A stretch of 64,000 nt of DNA from CAVYPR01 sp963770505 (lineage in GTDB: Bacteria > Actinomycetota > Acidimicrobiia > Acidimicrobiales > RAAP-2). Positions 33,551 to 41,871 of the stretch are shown here, one piece after another. A program made the translations under genes and the position numbers. The DNA is taken from the NCBI GenBank assembly GCA_963770505.1, contig CAVYPR010000003.1, positions 372,001 to 436,000 on the forward strand. The letters run 5' to 3'. Within the stretch, counting starts at the first letter, position 1; every line of letters starts with the position of its first letter. The notes under the pieces are model-generated. The model ran no database searches, was not told where the DNA came from, and saw only the letters and a list, made by a program, of their open reading frames with translations.

Positions 33551-34249
33551 ATGACTGAGCGCAACGACTACTCGGGTGCCTTCGACCCCGACTTCGACTA
33601 CGAGGACCTCTCCAAGGAGGCGCTGGTGCGCCTGGTGCGCGAGTACGCCCTCATCGTGCACCTGCTGGACCGGTCGATGTGCGCCGCCATCGGGCAGCGC
33701 CACGGCATGGCCGCCGTCCAGGAGCTGTCCATCGAGGAGTGGCGCGGGGCCAGCCCCGTCTACGGCGAGCGGCTGCGGAGGATCATGGCGGTCGAGGGCG
33801 ACGGCGTGCCGGCGATCTTCAAGGTGCTCCAGCTGGACCCCGGCTTCCCCCACCACTACCTCGACGTCCGCTACGAGGTGGTCGACGAGCGGCACGGCTA
33901 CTTCGAGCTCGCCTACTGCGGCGCGCTCATGGACGTCGAGCCGTGGGGAGAGCGCCTGGTCACGTCGATGTGCCACCACATCGAGGACGGCACCTTCGAC
34001 TACACGGCCCAGGCCGTCAATCCCAAGGCCCGGGTGCGCCACGTCCACCGGCCGCCCCGCGTGCCGAGCGACCGCACGCCCCACTGCCGGTGGGAGGTGG
34101 TCATCGACGACGAGACCGAGACCCTGCCCGAGCCGCCCATCACGACGCTCACCCGGGCCACCACGGCGGCCACCTTCTCCTTCCCGCCGATGAAGGACGG
34201 GACGCCGCACATCCCCGAGGGCCCCGGGACCGGAGCGGCCCGAGGGTGA
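33551..34249 (+). CDS. Conserved hypothetical protein, first gene of CYP51 operon
   Basis: A 232-aa soluble protein. It contains ALVRLVREYALIVHLLDRSM, then GMAAVQELSIEEWRGASPVY and FELAYCGALMDVEPWG. The family is not recognised with confidence, although its Cys/His/Glu content recalls L-2-amino-thiazoline-4-carboxylic acid hydrolase-like proteins of actinobacteria. No Shine-Dalgarno sequence precedes the ATG, and TATAGT 8 nt upstream suggests a leaderless message. Its stop overlaps the TetR start (GTGA), so it belongs to the operon. Confidence 0.65.
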   Translation: MTERNDYSGAFDPDFDYEDLSKEALVRLVREYALIVHLLDRSMCAAIGQRHGMAAVQELSIEEWRGASPVYGERLRRIMAVEGDGVPAIFKVLQLDPGFPHHYLDVRYEVVDERHGYFELAYCGALMDVEPWGERLVTSMCHHIEDGTFDYTAQAVNPKARVRHVHRPPRVPSDRTPHCRWEVVIDDETETLPEPPITTLTRATTAATFSFPPMKDGTPHIPEGPGTGAARG

Positions 34250-34893
34250 GCGACGGCATGCCCTCGGCGATGGAGGCGCCCCGCCGGCACTTGACCGAGC
34301 GCCAGGTCGAGCTGGTGCAGCGACTGGTGGAGGCGGCCGCCGAGGAGGTCGCCGAGCACGGGTACGGTCCGATCACGGTGCGCAGCATCGCCAAGCGGGC
34401 CGGCGTGGCCACGGCCACGGCCTACACCTACTTCAGCTCCAAGGACCACCTCCTCGCCGAGGTCCTGTGGCGGCGGATCCAGGCGCTCCCGCCGCCGCTG
34501 GTCGACACCCGCCTCCCAGTGGCGCAACGGGTGGCCGACGCCGTGCAGGAGATGTCCCTCGACACCGTCGACCGGCCGGAGCTGGTGGCCGCCTGCACGG
34601 CGGCGCTGCTGGCCCCCGGCCCCGACGTCCAGCGCGTCCGGAGCCAGATCGGGGCGGAGATCCACCGCCGGCTGCAGACGGCTCTCGGCGGCGGCGCCGA
34701 CCCGGCCGTCCTGCGGGTGCTCGAGACCACCTTCTTCGGGGCCATGCTCTCCGCCGGGCTCGGCCACATCGAGTTCGCCGAGCTGCCGGAGCGACTGGCC
34801 GAGGCAGCCGCCCTGCTGACCGACGGGCCCGGGGCCGGAGAGGACGGCGTGGTCCGACGGCGGGCGGCCCGAGCGGTCCGGTCCGGCCGGTGA
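34246..34893 (+). CDS. TetR-family transcriptional regulator
   Basis: A 215-aa regulator. The N-terminal helix-turn-helix is VAEHGYGPITVRSIAKRAGV followed by ATATAYTYFSSKDHLLAEV, a clear TetR domain (residues about 20-70). The C-terminal ligand-binding part is divergent. The GTG start overlaps the previous stop, and its own TGA overlaps the start of the P450 gene, so it is embedded in the operon. It probably autoregulates through the 33530-33547 palindrome. In mycobacteria a TetR-like gene also precedes cyp123. Confidence 0.88.
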   Translation: MSDGMPSAMEAPRRHLTERQVELVQRLVEAAAEEVAEHGYGPITVRSIAKRAGVATATAYTYFSSKDHLLAEVLWRRIQALPPPLVDTRLPVAQRVADAVQEMSLDTVDRPELVAACTAALLAPGPDVQRVRSQIGAEIHRRLQTALGGGADPAVLRVLETTFFGAMLSAGLGHIEFAELPERLAEAAALLTDGPGAGEDGVVRRRAARAVRSGR

Positions 34894-36107
34894 GCACCAC
34901 GGCGGTGGGGCCGCCCGTCTACGACCCCTACGACTACGCCATCCACGAGGACCCCTACCCGACCTACGCCAGGCTGCGGGCCGAGGCCCCGCTCTACCGC
35001 AACGAGGCCCTCGACTTCTGGGCACTGTCGCGCCACCGACACGTGCTCGCCGCCTTCCGGGACGCGGAGAGCTTCTCCAACGCCAACGGCGTGTCGCTCG
35101 ACCCCGCGGCCTTCGGCCCCCACGCCCACCGGTCGATGTCGTTCCTGGCCATGGACCCGCCGGCCCACACCCGGCTGCGCTCGCTGGTGGGCAAGAGCTT
35201 CACGCCCCGTCGGGTGGCCGAGCTCGAGCCCCGCATTCGCCAGCTGGCCGTCGAGCACCTCGAGCCGGCCGTGGAGCGGGGGAGCTTCGACTTCATCTCG
35301 GACTTCGCCGGCCTCCTGCCGATGGACGTGATCAGCGAGCTTGTGGGGGTGCCGGCCTCCGACCGGGCCGAGCTCCGACGACTGGCCGACACCGTCGTGC
35401 ACCGCGAGGAGGGCATGGCCGACGTCCCCCCCGAGGGGGCCGAGGCGGCGATGGCCCTGGCCGTGTACTACGCCGAGATGGTCGCCGATCGGCGGCGGCG
35501 GCCCCGCGACGACCTCACCTCGGCGCTCATGGAGGCCGAAGCGGGCGGCGACCGCCTCACCGACGACGAGATCATCGGCATCCTCTTCCTCATGGTGGTG
35601 GCCGGGAACGAGACCACCACCAAGCTCCTGGGCAACGCCTGGTACTGGGGCTGGCGCTTCCCCGACGAGGGGGCCAAGCCCCTGTCCGAGCCGGCCCGGG
35701 TGGGCGACTGGGTCGAGGAGACCCTCCGCTACGACAACTCCACCCAGATGCTGGTGCGCGTCACCCGCGCCGACGTCCCCATCGACGGCGACGTGGTCCC
35801 GGCGGGGGAGAAGGTCCTCCTCCTCATCGGCTCGGCCAACCGGGACGAGGAGGTCTTCGCCGACCCCGACCGCTACGACCTCGAACGGCCGGCCTCGGGC
35901 GGCGCGGCGCAGAAGCTCGTGAGCTTCGGGGGCGGCCGGCACTTCTGCATGGGCGCGGCCCTGGCCCGGCTGGAGGCCCGGGTGGCCCTGGGCGAGCTGG
36001 TCAAGCGGGTCGGCGGCTACGACGTGGACCCGGCGGGGATCGTCCGGGTCCACTCCATCAACGTGCGGGGTATGGCCGCCCTCCCCACCGCGGTCAGGGC
36101 CCGCTGA
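34890..36107 (+). CDS. Cytochrome P450 (CYP123-like position)
   Basis: A 405-aa soluble P450 monooxygenase. The I-helix oxygen-activation motif is VVAGNETTTKLLGNA, the ExxR motif is in WVEETLRYDNSTQ, and the haem-ligand Cys is in FGGGRHFCMGAALARLEAR. PPAHTRLRSLVGKSF is the C-helix block. It sits between TetR and SDR genes upstream of CYP51, the place CYP123 holds in the mycobacterial cyp51 locus. Family membership was inferred from position, not from an alignment. The GTG overlaps the TetR stop. Confidence 0.88.
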   Translation: MSTTAVGPPVYDPYDYAIHEDPYPTYARLRAEAPLYRNEALDFWALSRHRHVLAAFRDAESFSNANGVSLDPAAFGPHAHRSMSFLAMDPPAHTRLRSLVGKSFTPRRVAELEPRIRQLAVEHLEPAVERGSFDFISDFAGLLPMDVISELVGVPASDRAELRRLADTVVHREEGMADVPPEGAEAAMALAVYYAEMVADRRRRPRDDLTSALMEAEAGGDRLTDDEIIGILFLMVVAGNETTTKLLGNAWYWGWRFPDEGAKPLSEPARVGDWVEETLRYDNSTQMLVRVTRADVPIDGDVVPAGEKVLLLIGSANRDEEVFADPDRYDLERPASGGAAQKLVSFGGGRHFCMGAALARLEARVALGELVKRVGGYDVDPAGIVRVHSINVRGMAALPTAVRAR

Positions 36108-36108
36108 C

Positions 36109-36894
36109 GTGGCACTGTTCGCTCCCCACCCCGCCCACCGCCCGGCCGTGGTCACCGGCGCCTCGTCGGGGATCGGCGAGGCCACTGCCCTGGCGCTGGC
36201 CGCGGCCGGCCACCCCGTCGTCCTCGGGGCGCGCCGCCTCGAGCGGTGCGGGGAGGTGGCGGCCGCGGTGGAGGTGGAGGGCGGGAAGGCCGTGGCCCTG
36301 CCGCTCGACCTGTCCGACCCGTCGTCGGTGGCGCGCTTCGCCGACGGCGCCGCCCAGGCCTTCGGCCCCATCGAGGTGGTCGTCTCCAACGCCGGCCAGA
36401 TCCGACCGGGGACGGCCCTCGACACCGCGCCCGAGGACCTCGAGTCGCTGCTGGCGGTGAACGTGGTGGGCGCCCACCGGCTGGTCTTGGCCTTCGTGCC
36501 CGGCATGGTCGAGCGTCGCCGGGGGGACGTGGTCTTCGTGACGTCGGACGTGGTCGAGCACCCGCGGCCGGTGATGGCGGCCTACGTCGCCTCCAAGTGG
36601 GGCCTGGAGGGGTACGCCCGGGCCGTGCAGATGGAGTGGGAGGGGACCGGGGTGCGGGCCTCGGTGGTGCGGCCCGGCCCGACCGTCACCGGCATGGGGC
36701 TCGACTGGGACCCCGAGGTGACCGGCCAGGTCCTCGAAGAGTGGACCCGGTGGGGACTGGCCCGACACCCGCACTTCATGCAGCCGGCGTCGGTGGCCGC
36801 CGCCGTGGTGGCGGCGGTGTCGGCCGAGCGCGGCGCCCACTTCTCGGTGCTGGAGGTCCAGCCCGAGGGGCCGATCGAACAGGAGGGATCATGA
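36109..36894 (+). CDS. Short-chain dehydrogenase/reductase of the CYP51 operon
   Basis: A 261-aa SDR. The cofactor site is VVTGASSGIGEATALAL with basic VVLGARRLERC after strand 2, favouring NADP(H). NAGQ replaces the NNAG motif, and the catalytic residues are in FVTSDVVEHPRPVMAAYVASK. Mycobacterial cyp51 operons have an SDR gene in the same place (between cyp123 and cyp51). The start lies 1 bp after the P450 stop, and its TGA overlaps the CYP51 ATG (ATGA). Confidence 0.85.
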   Translation: MALFAPHPAHRPAVVTGASSGIGEATALALAAAGHPVVLGARRLERCGEVAAAVEVEGGKAVALPLDLSDPSSVARFADGAAQAFGPIEVVVSNAGQIRPGTALDTAPEDLESLLAVNVVGAHRLVLAFVPGMVERRRGDVVFVTSDVVEHPRPVMAAYVASKWGLEGYARAVQMEWEGTGVRASVVRPGPTVTGMGLDWDPEVTGQVLEEWTRWGLARHPHFMQPASVAAAVVAAVSAERGAHFSVLEVQPEGPIEQEGS

Positions 36895-38544
36895 CCGAGG
36901 GCGTGGCCACGGTGGCAGAGGGGCTGGCCGAGCCGCCCCTGGTCTCGGGGGGCGAGGGGGAGGAGCACGGCCACCTCGAGGAGCTCCGCCAAGACCCGAT
37001 CGCCCTCATGCGGCGGGTCCGCGCCGAGTGCGGGGACGTGGGCCGCTTCCGGCTGGCCGGGCGCGACGTGGTGCTGCTGACCGGGGCCGAGGCCAACGAG
37101 CTCTACTTCCGTGCCCCCGAGGAGCAGCTGGACCAGGCCGAGGCCTACCCCTTCATGACCCCGATCTTCGGTGAGGGCGTGGTGTTCGACGCCCCCCCGG
37201 AGCGGCGTCGCGAGATGCTGCACAACCAGGCCCTGCGCGACAAGTTCATGCGGGGCCATGCCGCCACCATCGCCACCGAGGTCGACGCCATGGTGGCCGG
37301 GTGGGACGACGAGGGCGAGATCGACCTGCTCGAGTGGTTCGCCGAGCTCACCATCTACACCTCGTCCGCCTGCCTCATCGGTCGCAAGTTCCGCAGCGAG
37401 CTCGACCGCGCGCTTCGCCCGCCTCTACCACGACCTCGAGCAGGGCACCGACGCCATCGCCTACGTCGACCCCTACGCGCCGATCGAGAGCTTCCGTCGC
37501 CGGGACGAGGCCCGCGCCGGCCTGGTGCGGCTGGTGCAGGAGATCATGGAGCGCCGTGCCGCGGCGGATCCCGGCGAAGGGACCGACGACCAGCGCGACC
37601 TGCTGGACGTGCTCATGTCGATCACCGAGGACGACGGGAGCCCGCGCTTTGGGGCCGACATCGTGACCGGGATGTTCATCTCCATGATGTTCGCCGGACA
37701 CCACACCACCTCGGGCACCGCGGCCTGGACCCTCATCGAGCTGCTGCGCCACCCCAAGGAGTTGGCGCTCGTCCGCGACGAGCTCGACGGGCTGGCCGCG
37801 GCGGGGTCGGAGGTGACCTACCAGGCGCTGCGCGAGATGCCCCGCCTCGAGTCGGCCATCAAGGAGGCGCTGCGGCTCCACCCGCCCCTCATCCTCTTGC
37901 TCAGGGTGGCCAAGGAGGACCTGGCCTGCCTGGGCTACGCCATCCGCGCCGGACAGCTGGTGGCGGCCAGCCCGGCGGTGTCCAACCGGATCGCCGAGGA
38001 CTTCCCCGACGCCGACACCTTCGCGCCGTCCCGCTACCTCGACCCCCGGTTCGAAGACCGCGCCAACCCGTGGACCTGGATCCCGTTCGGAGCCGGACGC
38101 CACCGCTGCGTGGGGGCGCCCTTCGCCATGATGCAGCTGAAGGCGATCTTCTCGGTGCTGCTCGAGGACTGGGAGTTCGAGCTGGCCCAGCCGTCGGACA
38201 CCTACCGCAACGACCACTCGAAGATGGTGGTCCAGCTGGAGCAGCCCTGCCTCGTCCGCTACCGGCGCCGGACCAAGGCCGACGGCCCCGCCCAGGAGGC
38301 CCCGGCGACGGGAGACGCCGTCGACCGCCGGGCGGCGGGGGCCTTCCGTGTCGTCGTCGACCGCGACCTGTGCCAGGGCCACGCCGTCTGCGAGTCGGAG
38401 GCGCCGGGGGTCTTCTCGGTCTCGAAGAAGGGGGAGCTCTCGATCCTGGTCGAGACGCCGACGGAGGACCGCCGGGCGGTGGTCGAAGCCGCGGTGCGCG
38501 AGTGTCCCACCCACGCATTGCGCATCGAGGAGCTCGGATCGTGA
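36891..38544 (+). CDS. cyp51: CYP51 sterol 14-alpha-demethylase fused to a ferredoxin, one-base frameshift
   Basis: About 550 aa when repaired. Residues 1 to about 460 are CYP51: the I-helix MFAGHHTTSGTAAWTLIEL with the CYP51-type HHT in place of the acid/alcohol pair, ExxR in IKEALRLHPPLILL, the haem loop FGAGRHRCVGAPFAMM, and YRNDHSKMVVQLEQP near its end, all very close to mycobacterial CYP51. After a Pro/Ala linker a 3Fe-4S-type ferredoxin follows from about residue 484: VDRDLCQGHAVCESEAPGVF and VRECPTHALRIEEL. One surplus C at 37406/37407 splits the frame. Removing it gives ELDARFARLYHDLE. Fusion should deliver electrons directly. The ATG has AGGAGGG upstream. Confidence 0.88.
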
Positions 38545-38604
38545 GGGACCGGTGGTGACGAAGGCGGGGGAGCAGCCCCCGCCCACGACGACGGGAGGGA
38601 TCTG

Positions 38605-39159
38605 ATGGGGGCGTACCCGCGCCAGGAGCTCGAGGAGATGGTCGAGCGTTGGCTGGCCACCAACCGGCGGTGCGAGGCGGAGCAAGACTGGCGGCCGATG
38701 GCCGAGATGTACACCGAGGACGCCACCTACGGCTGGAACGTGGGGCCCAACGACGAGTTCATGGCCGTCGGACGCGACGAGATCCGCGAGCTGGCCCTGG
38801 GCCTGGAGATGACCGGGCTCGAAGGGTGGACCTACCCCTACCAGCGGGTGCTGATCGACGACCACCACGGCGAGGTCCTGGGGCTGTGGAAGCAGGTGGC
38901 CGACGCCACCCGGGAGGACGGCAGCCACTACGAGATCGCCGGGCTCGGGGGGAGCTGGTTCCGCTACGCCGGCAACTGGATGTGGGGCTGGCAGCGGGAC
39001 TTCTTCGACGTGGGGAATGCGGCGGCCACCTTCATGGAGATGGTCGCCAAGGGCGTCCTCACCCCGGGCATGCAGCAGCGGCTGGAGCGGGCGATGTCCG
39101 GGGAGCGCCTGCCCGGCCACTACCCGCTCGGCCGGGCTCCCGTCGGCCTCTGGGACTGA
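38605..39159 (+). CDS. NTF2/SnoaL-like protein of the CYP51 operon
   Basis: A 184-aa protein with the NTF2-like cone fold. LEEMVERWLATNRRCEAEQD and WRPMAEMYTEDATYGWNVGP are the first helices, and the later strands WTYPYQRVLIDDHHGEVLG and HYEIAGLGGSWFRYAG line the pocket. It resembles delta-5-3-ketosteroid isomerase-like proteins. A protein of this type (Rv0760c) also lies near mycobacterial cyp51. The ATG at 38605 follows GGGAGGGATCTG. It is 60 bp after CYP51 and probably the last gene of the operon. It may act on a steroid or terpenoid. Confidence 0.75.
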   Translation: MGAYPRQELEEMVERWLATNRRCEAEQDWRPMAEMYTEDATYGWNVGPNDEFMAVGRDEIRELALGLEMTGLEGWTYPYQRVLIDDHHGEVLGLWKQVADATREDGSHYEIAGLGGSWFRYAGNWMWGWQRDFFDVGNAAATFMEMVAKGVLTPGMQQRLERAMSGERLPGHYPLGRAPVGLWD

Positions 39160-39423
39160 GCGCGACGAAAGGATCGGTCTGCGATCCCAGTCTTGGACTG
39201 ACCTCGCCGCGCAGACCCCGTCACCGCGTCGCACCGGGCTCGGCTCTGTGTGCACGGAGAGATCGACCCGACGGTCGGCACGACCCATGGTTCGCGCACG
39301 GTGTCGCCGCGTTTCCCGCCGCGCTCACCGCCGCGCTACCTATTGCGCTCGCCGACACGCCGACACGCCCGTGCGCACCGCATCATCGGGTGAGGAAATG
39401 TCGCACGACCTGCCAGAAATCCC

Positions 39424-39453
39424 TTGCACTCTCGCTTGCCCCCCTGGTACCTT
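39424..39453 (+). promoter_or_regulatory. Promoter of CAP-repeat paralogue B
   Basis: TTGCAC (39424-39429), an 18-nt spacer ending CCTGG, and TACCTT (39448-39453), 31 nt before riboswitch P1. Same geometry as paralogue A. The rest of the interval 39160-39423 holds no gene that I can support. Confidence 0.55.
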
Positions 39454-39484
39454 GACCGCCAGTTCGGTGCGCCCAGCAGTCTGC

Positions 39485-39565
39485 ACCGACGAAAAGGCAA
39501 ACCCATCGTGAGATGGGGACGCAAAGTCACGGGACTCCCTGAGTCAGCCGGACCGCCGAATCGGT
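39485..39565 (+). ncRNA. Candidate c-di-GMP-I (GEMM-I) riboswitch, copy B
   Basis: P1 pairs ACCGA (39485-39489) with TCGGT (39561-39565). Inside are GGCAAA, the stem CCCATC/GATGGG (39502-39507, 39512-39517) with the GNRA loop GTGA, GACGCAAAGTCACGGGA, and a second stem GACTC/GAGTC. Relative to copy A the GNRA stem shows T-to-C and A-to-G changes that keep a base pair. It sits in the leader of the second CAP-repeat gene. A hairpin TGCTC/GAGCA lies just before the Shine-Dalgarno AAGGGG, without a T-run. Confidence 0.87.
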
Positions 39566-39632
39566 CAACTGCACGTGGTGTGGAAGCGACCGGCGTTCCC
39601 CAGCTGCTCGGAGAGAGCAAGGGGAACTCCGA

Positions 39633-41237
39633 GTGCGACTGCGAACCCTCCGGCAGCGCCTCCGTGCTTCGAGTGCATCGAGCGCGGCGGGACTGCTCCC
39701 TCCCTTCGGCCTGGTGCTCGTGGCCCTCTTCGGGCTCCTGCCGTTCTTGGTCCTCGACGCCGCCCCCGCCGACGCGGCCATCCTGCCGCCGGGGAACCCC
39801 GCGGCCAACATCGCCCCCTCGTCGTCGAACTGGCTGACAGCCACCGACACCGCCCGGGCCGACGAGGGCGTGGGGCCGCTGGCGGTCAACGTGGCGGCCT
39901 TCGACGCCCTGAGCGTCCCCGAGCAGGTCTTCGTGCTCGTGAACCTCGAGCGCACCGGGCGTGGCGAGCCCCCGGTGGCCGCCCTCACCGCCCAGCTCGA
40001 CGCCTACGCCCAGGCCGGGGCCCAGGGGAACACCGACCCCCAGCACCCCGCTTCGCTCACCGGCGGCGCCCCCGTCTACCAGACCGGGGCCATCTGGGCC
40101 GGGGGGGCCTCGTCCACCCTGTTCGCCAACTACCTGTGGATGTACGAGGACGGCTGGGGGGGCTCGGCCACAGCCACCACCAACGCCGACTGCACCTCGC
40201 CGTCGGCCCCGGGCTGCTGGGCGCACCGCGACATCATCTTGAAGCAGTTCTCTTCGGCCTACTGCAACGGGGCCACACCGACGCTGTCGATGGGCGCGGC
40301 CGCCACCACAGGGACCGCCTCCTTGGCCGCCGTGGTGGTCTCGTCGTGCTCGGCGCCCGCCGACCCGGTCTACACCTGGGGGGAGGCTGAGGCGGCGCTC
40401 GGGGGAGATGGGCCCCCCGCCGCCGCCCCGGCCGCCCCGAGCACCCCGGCCTCGGGGTCCTCGCTCGTGAGCGAGAAGGAGCTCCTGGCGGCCTTCAGCC
40501 CCACAGCGGTGGTCGACATCGCCTCGTCGCCGGTGGGCCAGGGCTACTGGCTGGCCGCCGCCGACGGCGCCGTCTACGGCTACGGCGACGCCCCGGTCTA
40601 CGGCTCGATGCTGGGGGCGGGGCTTTCGGCCCCGATCGTGGGCATGGCGGCCACCCCGAGCGGCCACGGCTACTGGCTGGTGGGCGCCGACGGCGGGGTC
40701 TACGCCTTCGGCGACGCCGCCTTCTACGGCTCGACCGGGGCCATGCACCTCAACGCCCCCATCGTGGGCATGGCCGCCACCCCGAGCGGCCACGGCTACT
40801 GGCTGGTGGGCTCGGACGGGGGGATCTTCAGCTTCGGCGACGCCGGCTTCTTCGGCTCGATGGGGGGCACGGCCCTCAACGCCCCGGTGGTGGCCATGAC
40901 CGCCGACCCCCAGACCGGCGGCTACTGGCTGGTGGCCACCGACGGGGGGATCTTCAGCTTCGACGCCCCGTTCTCGGGCTCGACGGGCAACCTCACCCTG
41001 GCCGCCCCCATCGTGGGCATCCAGGGGTCCGAGAGCGGCCACGGCTACCGCATGGACGCCACCGACGGCGGGGTCTTCAGCTTCTCGCTGCCCTATCTGG
41101 GCTCGATGGGCGGCCAGCCCATGGCCTCGCCGGTGCTGGGCATGGCGGCCGACCCCACCACCGGGGGCTACTGGGAGGTCTCCGCCGACGGCGGGGTCTT
41201 CAGCTTCGGCGCCCCCTACCTCGGCAGCGACGCCTAG
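39633..41237 (+). CDS. Secreted CAP-like protein with six glycine-rich repeats (paralogue B)
   Basis: A 534-aa exported protein. The signal region is LPPFGLVLVALFGLLPFLVL ending DAAPADAA. The CAP-like domain (about residues 60-240) has VPEQVFVLVNLERTGRGEPP, then NYLWMYEDGWGG and CWAHRDIIL. Six repeats of about 45 residues follow: GYWLVGADGGVYAFGDAAFY, GYWLVGSDGGIFSFGDAGFF and so on, each ending GSMGG then APIVGMAA. The repeats recall paralogue A at 20486-22030, and both have the same riboswitch, hairpin and promoter layout. The GTG at 39633 follows AAGGGGAACTCCGA. The role is probably surface or matrix interaction, by inference. Confidence 0.75.
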   Translation: MRLRTLRQRLRASSASSAAGLLPPFGLVLVALFGLLPFLVLDAAPADAAILPPGNPAANIAPSSSNWLTATDTARADEGVGPLAVNVAAFDALSVPEQVFVLVNLERTGRGEPPVAALTAQLDAYAQAGAQGNTDPQHPASLTGGAPVYQTGAIWAGGASSTLFANYLWMYEDGWGGSATATTNADCTSPSAPGCWAHRDIILKQFSSAYCNGATPTLSMGAAATTGTASLAAVVVSSCSAPADPVYTWGEAEAALGGDGPPAAAPAAPSTPASGSSLVSEKELLAAFSPTAVVDIASSPVGQGYWLAAADGAVYGYGDAPVYGSMLGAGLSAPIVGMAATPSGHGYWLVGADGGVYAFGDAAFYGSTGAMHLNAPIVGMAATPSGHGYWLVGSDGGIFSFGDAGFFGSMGGTALNAPVVAMTADPQTGGYWLVATDGGIFSFDAPFSGSTGNLTLAAPIVGIQGSESGHGYRMDATDGGVFSFSLPYLGSMGGQPMASPVLGMAADPTTGGYWEVSADGGVFSFGAPYLGSDA

Positions 41238-41312
41238 GACGAGATCGACGACCACACCACCGGCCCTGGGGAGGGTGTAGGAGGGAACCCCGGGCCCCTG
41301 CGGCGGGCGGGG

Positions 41313-41337
41313 CCGGCCACCGGAAGGGGGTGGCCGG
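41313..41337. terminator. Strong hairpin between convergent CAP-repeat and NUDIX genes
   Basis: A perfect 9-bp stem CCGGCCACC (41313-41321) / GGTGGCCGG (41329-41337) with a 7-nt loop, in the 123-bp convergent gap. No T-run. It probably works in both directions. Confidence 0.55.
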
Positions 41338-41360
41338 TCCCGCCCCCTCGCCACGGGGGG

Positions 41361-41852
41361 TCAGCGGCGGGGGCGGGCCTCGTCCAGGAGCACGGTCAAG
41401 CGCTCGAGCAGCTCGGCCTGCGCCGCCTTCAGCAGGCGGCTGGCCTCGGGCACCGTGCACCAGCGCACCTCGTCGACCTCGGGGAACGACTGGAACGTGC
41501 CCGAACGCGGGGGCCACTCCATTTGGAAGAGGTTGCTCGTGAGGCCGGTCGTCTCGAGGTCGCCCTCGGCCGCCCAGGCCAGCACGTGCTTCCCCCCGCG
41601 TTGGACGATCTCCCCCAGCGCCAGGCGAGCGCCGGGGGGCGCCGGGGCCCCGACCTCCTCGGCGAACTCCCGCTCGGCGGCGGCGAGGGGGTCTCCGGCG
41701 TCGGCGGGATCGAGCTCGCCCTTGGGGATGGTCCAGGTCCCCTCCCCCCGCCTGGTCGCCCAGACGGGACCTCCGGGGTGGACGATCAGGACCTCGGTCC
41801 CGGTGGGCCCGCCGGTGCGGTAGAGGAGGATCCCGGCGCTCAGCCTGGGCAC
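41361..41852 (-). CDS. NUDIX hydrolase
   Basis: A 163-aa NUDIX pyrophosphohydrolase. The catalytic box is GELDPADAGDPLAAAEREFA followed by EEVGA, with a one-or-two-residue insertion relative to Gx5Ex7REUxEExGU. The N-terminal LSAGILLYR and the WTIPKG strand are typical. It resembles the MutT/Ap4A-type NUDIX proteins of actinobacteria that share PVWATRRGEGTWTIPKGE-like blocks. The substrate is not assigned. GTG start at 41852. The rhodanese gene lies 19 bp upstream on the same strand, so the two may be co-transcribed. Confidence 0.82.
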   Translation of the reverse strand: MPRLSAGILLYRTGGPTGTEVLIVHPGGPVWATRRGEGTWTIPKGELDPADAGDPLAAAEREFAEEVGAPAPPGARLALGEIVQRGGKHVLAWAAEGDLETTGLTSNLFQMEWPPRSGTFQSFPEVDEVRWCTVPEASRLLKAAQAELLERLTVLLDEARPRR

Positions 41853-41871
41853 GGCCCCACCCCGTCGGGGG

